A DNA stretch of 23,611 bases from Pleionea sp041589565 (GTDB lineage: Bacteria; Pseudomonadota; Gammaproteobacteria; Enterobacterales; Kangiellaceae). Below are positions 22,554-23,611 of the stretch, piece after piece; position 1 is the stretch's first letter; the number at the start of each line of letters is the position of its first letter. Made by a program: the position numbers and the translations under genes. Below the pieces are notes generated by a model. It ran no database searches. It saw nothing but the letters and a program-made list of their open reading frames with translations, and was not told where the DNA came from. Location of the stretch: assembly GCA_041589565.1 (NCBI GenBank), contig JBFHVL010000021.1, forward strand, positions 1 to 23,611. Reading direction: 5' to 3'.

Positions 22554-23611
22554 GTGAGCGAACAAAACTCTGCCAGTTTAAATGCCATTGATGTACCACA
22601 GAAAATTACCCATATGCGTGGTGTGTGTGAACGTATCTTAACGCTGGCTAAACAAAAAGGGGCCAGTAGCGCAGAAGTAGGAGTCAGTTACGATACCGGG
22701 ATCAGTGTACAGGTTCGCTCTGGCGATGTTGAAACCGTAGAGTTTAATCAGGATGGCAGCTTTGGAATTGGTGTATTTTTTGGTCAGCAAAAAGGCATGG
22801 CTACAACTACAGACACCAGTGATAAGGCAATTGAAGCCGCAGTCGAGGCTGCCTGTAATATTGCTCGCTTTACCTCGCCCGATCCTTATTCCGGACTGGC
22901 TGAAAAAGAACTGATGGCAACTTATATAGAGGACCTCGATCTGGATCATCCCAGTGATATTTCGGTCGAGCAAATGATTGAGAAAACTCTGGCTTGCGAA
23001 GCTGCCGGAATGAGTCTCGACAAGCGTATCAAGCAGTCCGATGGTGCGAGCATTTCGGCGCACAGGTTTATGCGGGTTTACGCAAACTCTCATGGCTTTA
23101 TCGGCGATTCGGCAGGGACCCGATACAGTTTAAGTTGCATGCTAATTGGCGAAGACGCCAAAGGAAAGCAGCGCGATTACTGGTACACCTTGGGGCGCCA
23201 GTTCGAGTCGTTGGAGCTACCAGAGCAGGTCGGACGTAAAGCGGCCGAACGAGTATTGTCGCATCTCGGCGCTCGCAGTTTGGGAACACAGAAGGTTGCG
23301 GTCATGTTTACGCCAGAAGTGGCTCGTGGAGTGATGGGCCACTTTTTGAGTGCCATACGTGGCAGTGCTTTGTACCGGAACGCCAGTTTTCTTTTGGACT
23401 CTTTAGGCGAAACGCTATTCCCTGAGTTTTTGACTTTGTCAGAAAAACCGCATTTAAAAGGTGGCCTCGCATCCACCTATTTTGATAACGAAGGCGTTGC
23501 CACTTATGAACGCGATATCGTTAAAGACGGAGTACTGCAGGGTTACGTACTTAGCAGTTACTCGGCGCGAAAACTGGGGATGAAGACCACCGCTAATGCG
23601 GGTGGCTTGCA
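22554..23611 (+). CDS. pmbA: Metalloprotease-like protein PmbA (TldE), 3' end missing
   Basis: PmbA/TldE pairs with TldD to form a protease that degrades unfolded peptides, matures microcin B17 and acts on the antitoxin CcdA; the catalytic zinc site is on TldD. The frame opens at a GTG at 22554 with AAAGGA (22542-22547) 6 nt upstream and stays open to the window end, giving 352 of the usual ~450 residues. Recognisable parts are the N-terminal beta segment EVGVSYDTGISVQVRSGDVE, FGIGVFFGQQKG, VAVMFTPEVARGVMGHFLSA, LASTYFDNEGVATYERDIV and GYVLSSYSARKLGMKT. It is divergent from the TonB receptor gene, which separates it from darP. Confidence 0.94.
   Translation, partial: MSEQNSASLNAIDVPQKITHMRGVCERILTLAKQKGASSAEVGVSYDTGISVQVRSGDVETVEFNQDGSFGIGVFFGQQKGMATTTDTSDKAIEAAVEAACNIARFTSPDPYSGLAEKELMATYIEDLDLDHPSDISVEQMIEKTLACEAAGMSLDKRIKQSDGASISAHRFMRVYANSHGFIGDSAGTRYSLSCMLIGEDAKGKQRDYWYTLGRQFESLELPEQVGRKAAERVLSHLGARSLGTQKVAVMFTPEVARGVMGHFLSAIRGSALYRNASFLLDSLGETLFPEFLTLSEKPHLKGGLASTYFDNEGVATYERDIVKDGVLQGYVLSSYSARKLGMKTTANAGGL

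Noticed and set aside
22638..23476. Several open frames on both strands over the pmbA region
   Set aside because: They overlap the uninterrupted pmbA frame from 22554, which has family motifs throughout; they are shadows.
1..23611. Defence, toxin-antitoxin, prophage, transposon or CRISPR content
   Set aside because: No recognisable recombinase, nuclease effector, phage structural gene, terminal inverted repeat or spaced repeat array was seen; the gene order is mostly conserved housekeeping.

Overview
The window is a piece of a gammaproteobacterial chromosome, probably from a marine or aquatic lineage near Alteromonadales, Oceanospirillales or Kangiellaceae; the exact group is inference. The main evidence is the run orn-nnr-tsaE-amiB-mutL-miaA-hfq-hflX-hflK-hflC-DUF2065-purA. 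This is the classical Escherichia-type order, and the Hfq core is nearly identical to that of E. coli. MutL lacks the endonuclease motif, as expected in a MutH-type lineage. Base composition looks moderate and even, and I see no mobile element, tRNA, rRNA or CRISPR array.

Layout. Positions 1-1880 hold a small outer-membrane beta-barrel gene (+) facing a DUF4382 lipoprotein gene (-), with a shared terminator between them. Positions 1882-3265 (-) carry rsgA preceded by a pterin-4a-carbinolamine dehydratase gene. Orn diverges from them at 3405. From 4000 to 15639 (+) runs the conserved block. It covers metabolite repair (nnr), tRNA modification (tsaE, miaA), septal wall cleavage (amiB), mismatch repair (mutL), RNA chaperone and ribosome rescue (hfq, hflX), FtsH control (hflKC), a DUF2065 membrane protein and adenylosuccinate synthetase (purA). 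A 60-aa orphan gene (-) shares the purA terminator and diverges from a PAS-PAS-GGDEF-EAL protein gene (+, 16103-18217).

The right part (18275-22374, -) reads TonB-dependent receptor, darP (yjgA), EamA transporter, hotdog thioesterase, with very tight receptor/darP and EamA/thioesterase junctions. The pmbA (tldE) gene diverges from the receptor at 22554 and runs off the window; its GTG start and open end make it easy to miss. In E. coli darP and pmbA are divergent neighbours, so the receptor gene looks inserted into that pair.

Most of the window is housekeeping, and I found no convincing new multi-gene system. The points most worth a second look are the long structured leader of hfq with a candidate Hfq-binding A-rich site, the orphan 60-aa gene with its own promoter, RBS and terminator signals, a cysteine-bracketed hydrophobic insertion in the TonB receptor, the placement of that receptor upstream of a ribosome-assembly gene, and a Fur-box-like palindrome in the receptor/pmbA intergenic region. 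No gene-free stretch exceeds about 200 bases; each of the larger gaps is described below.
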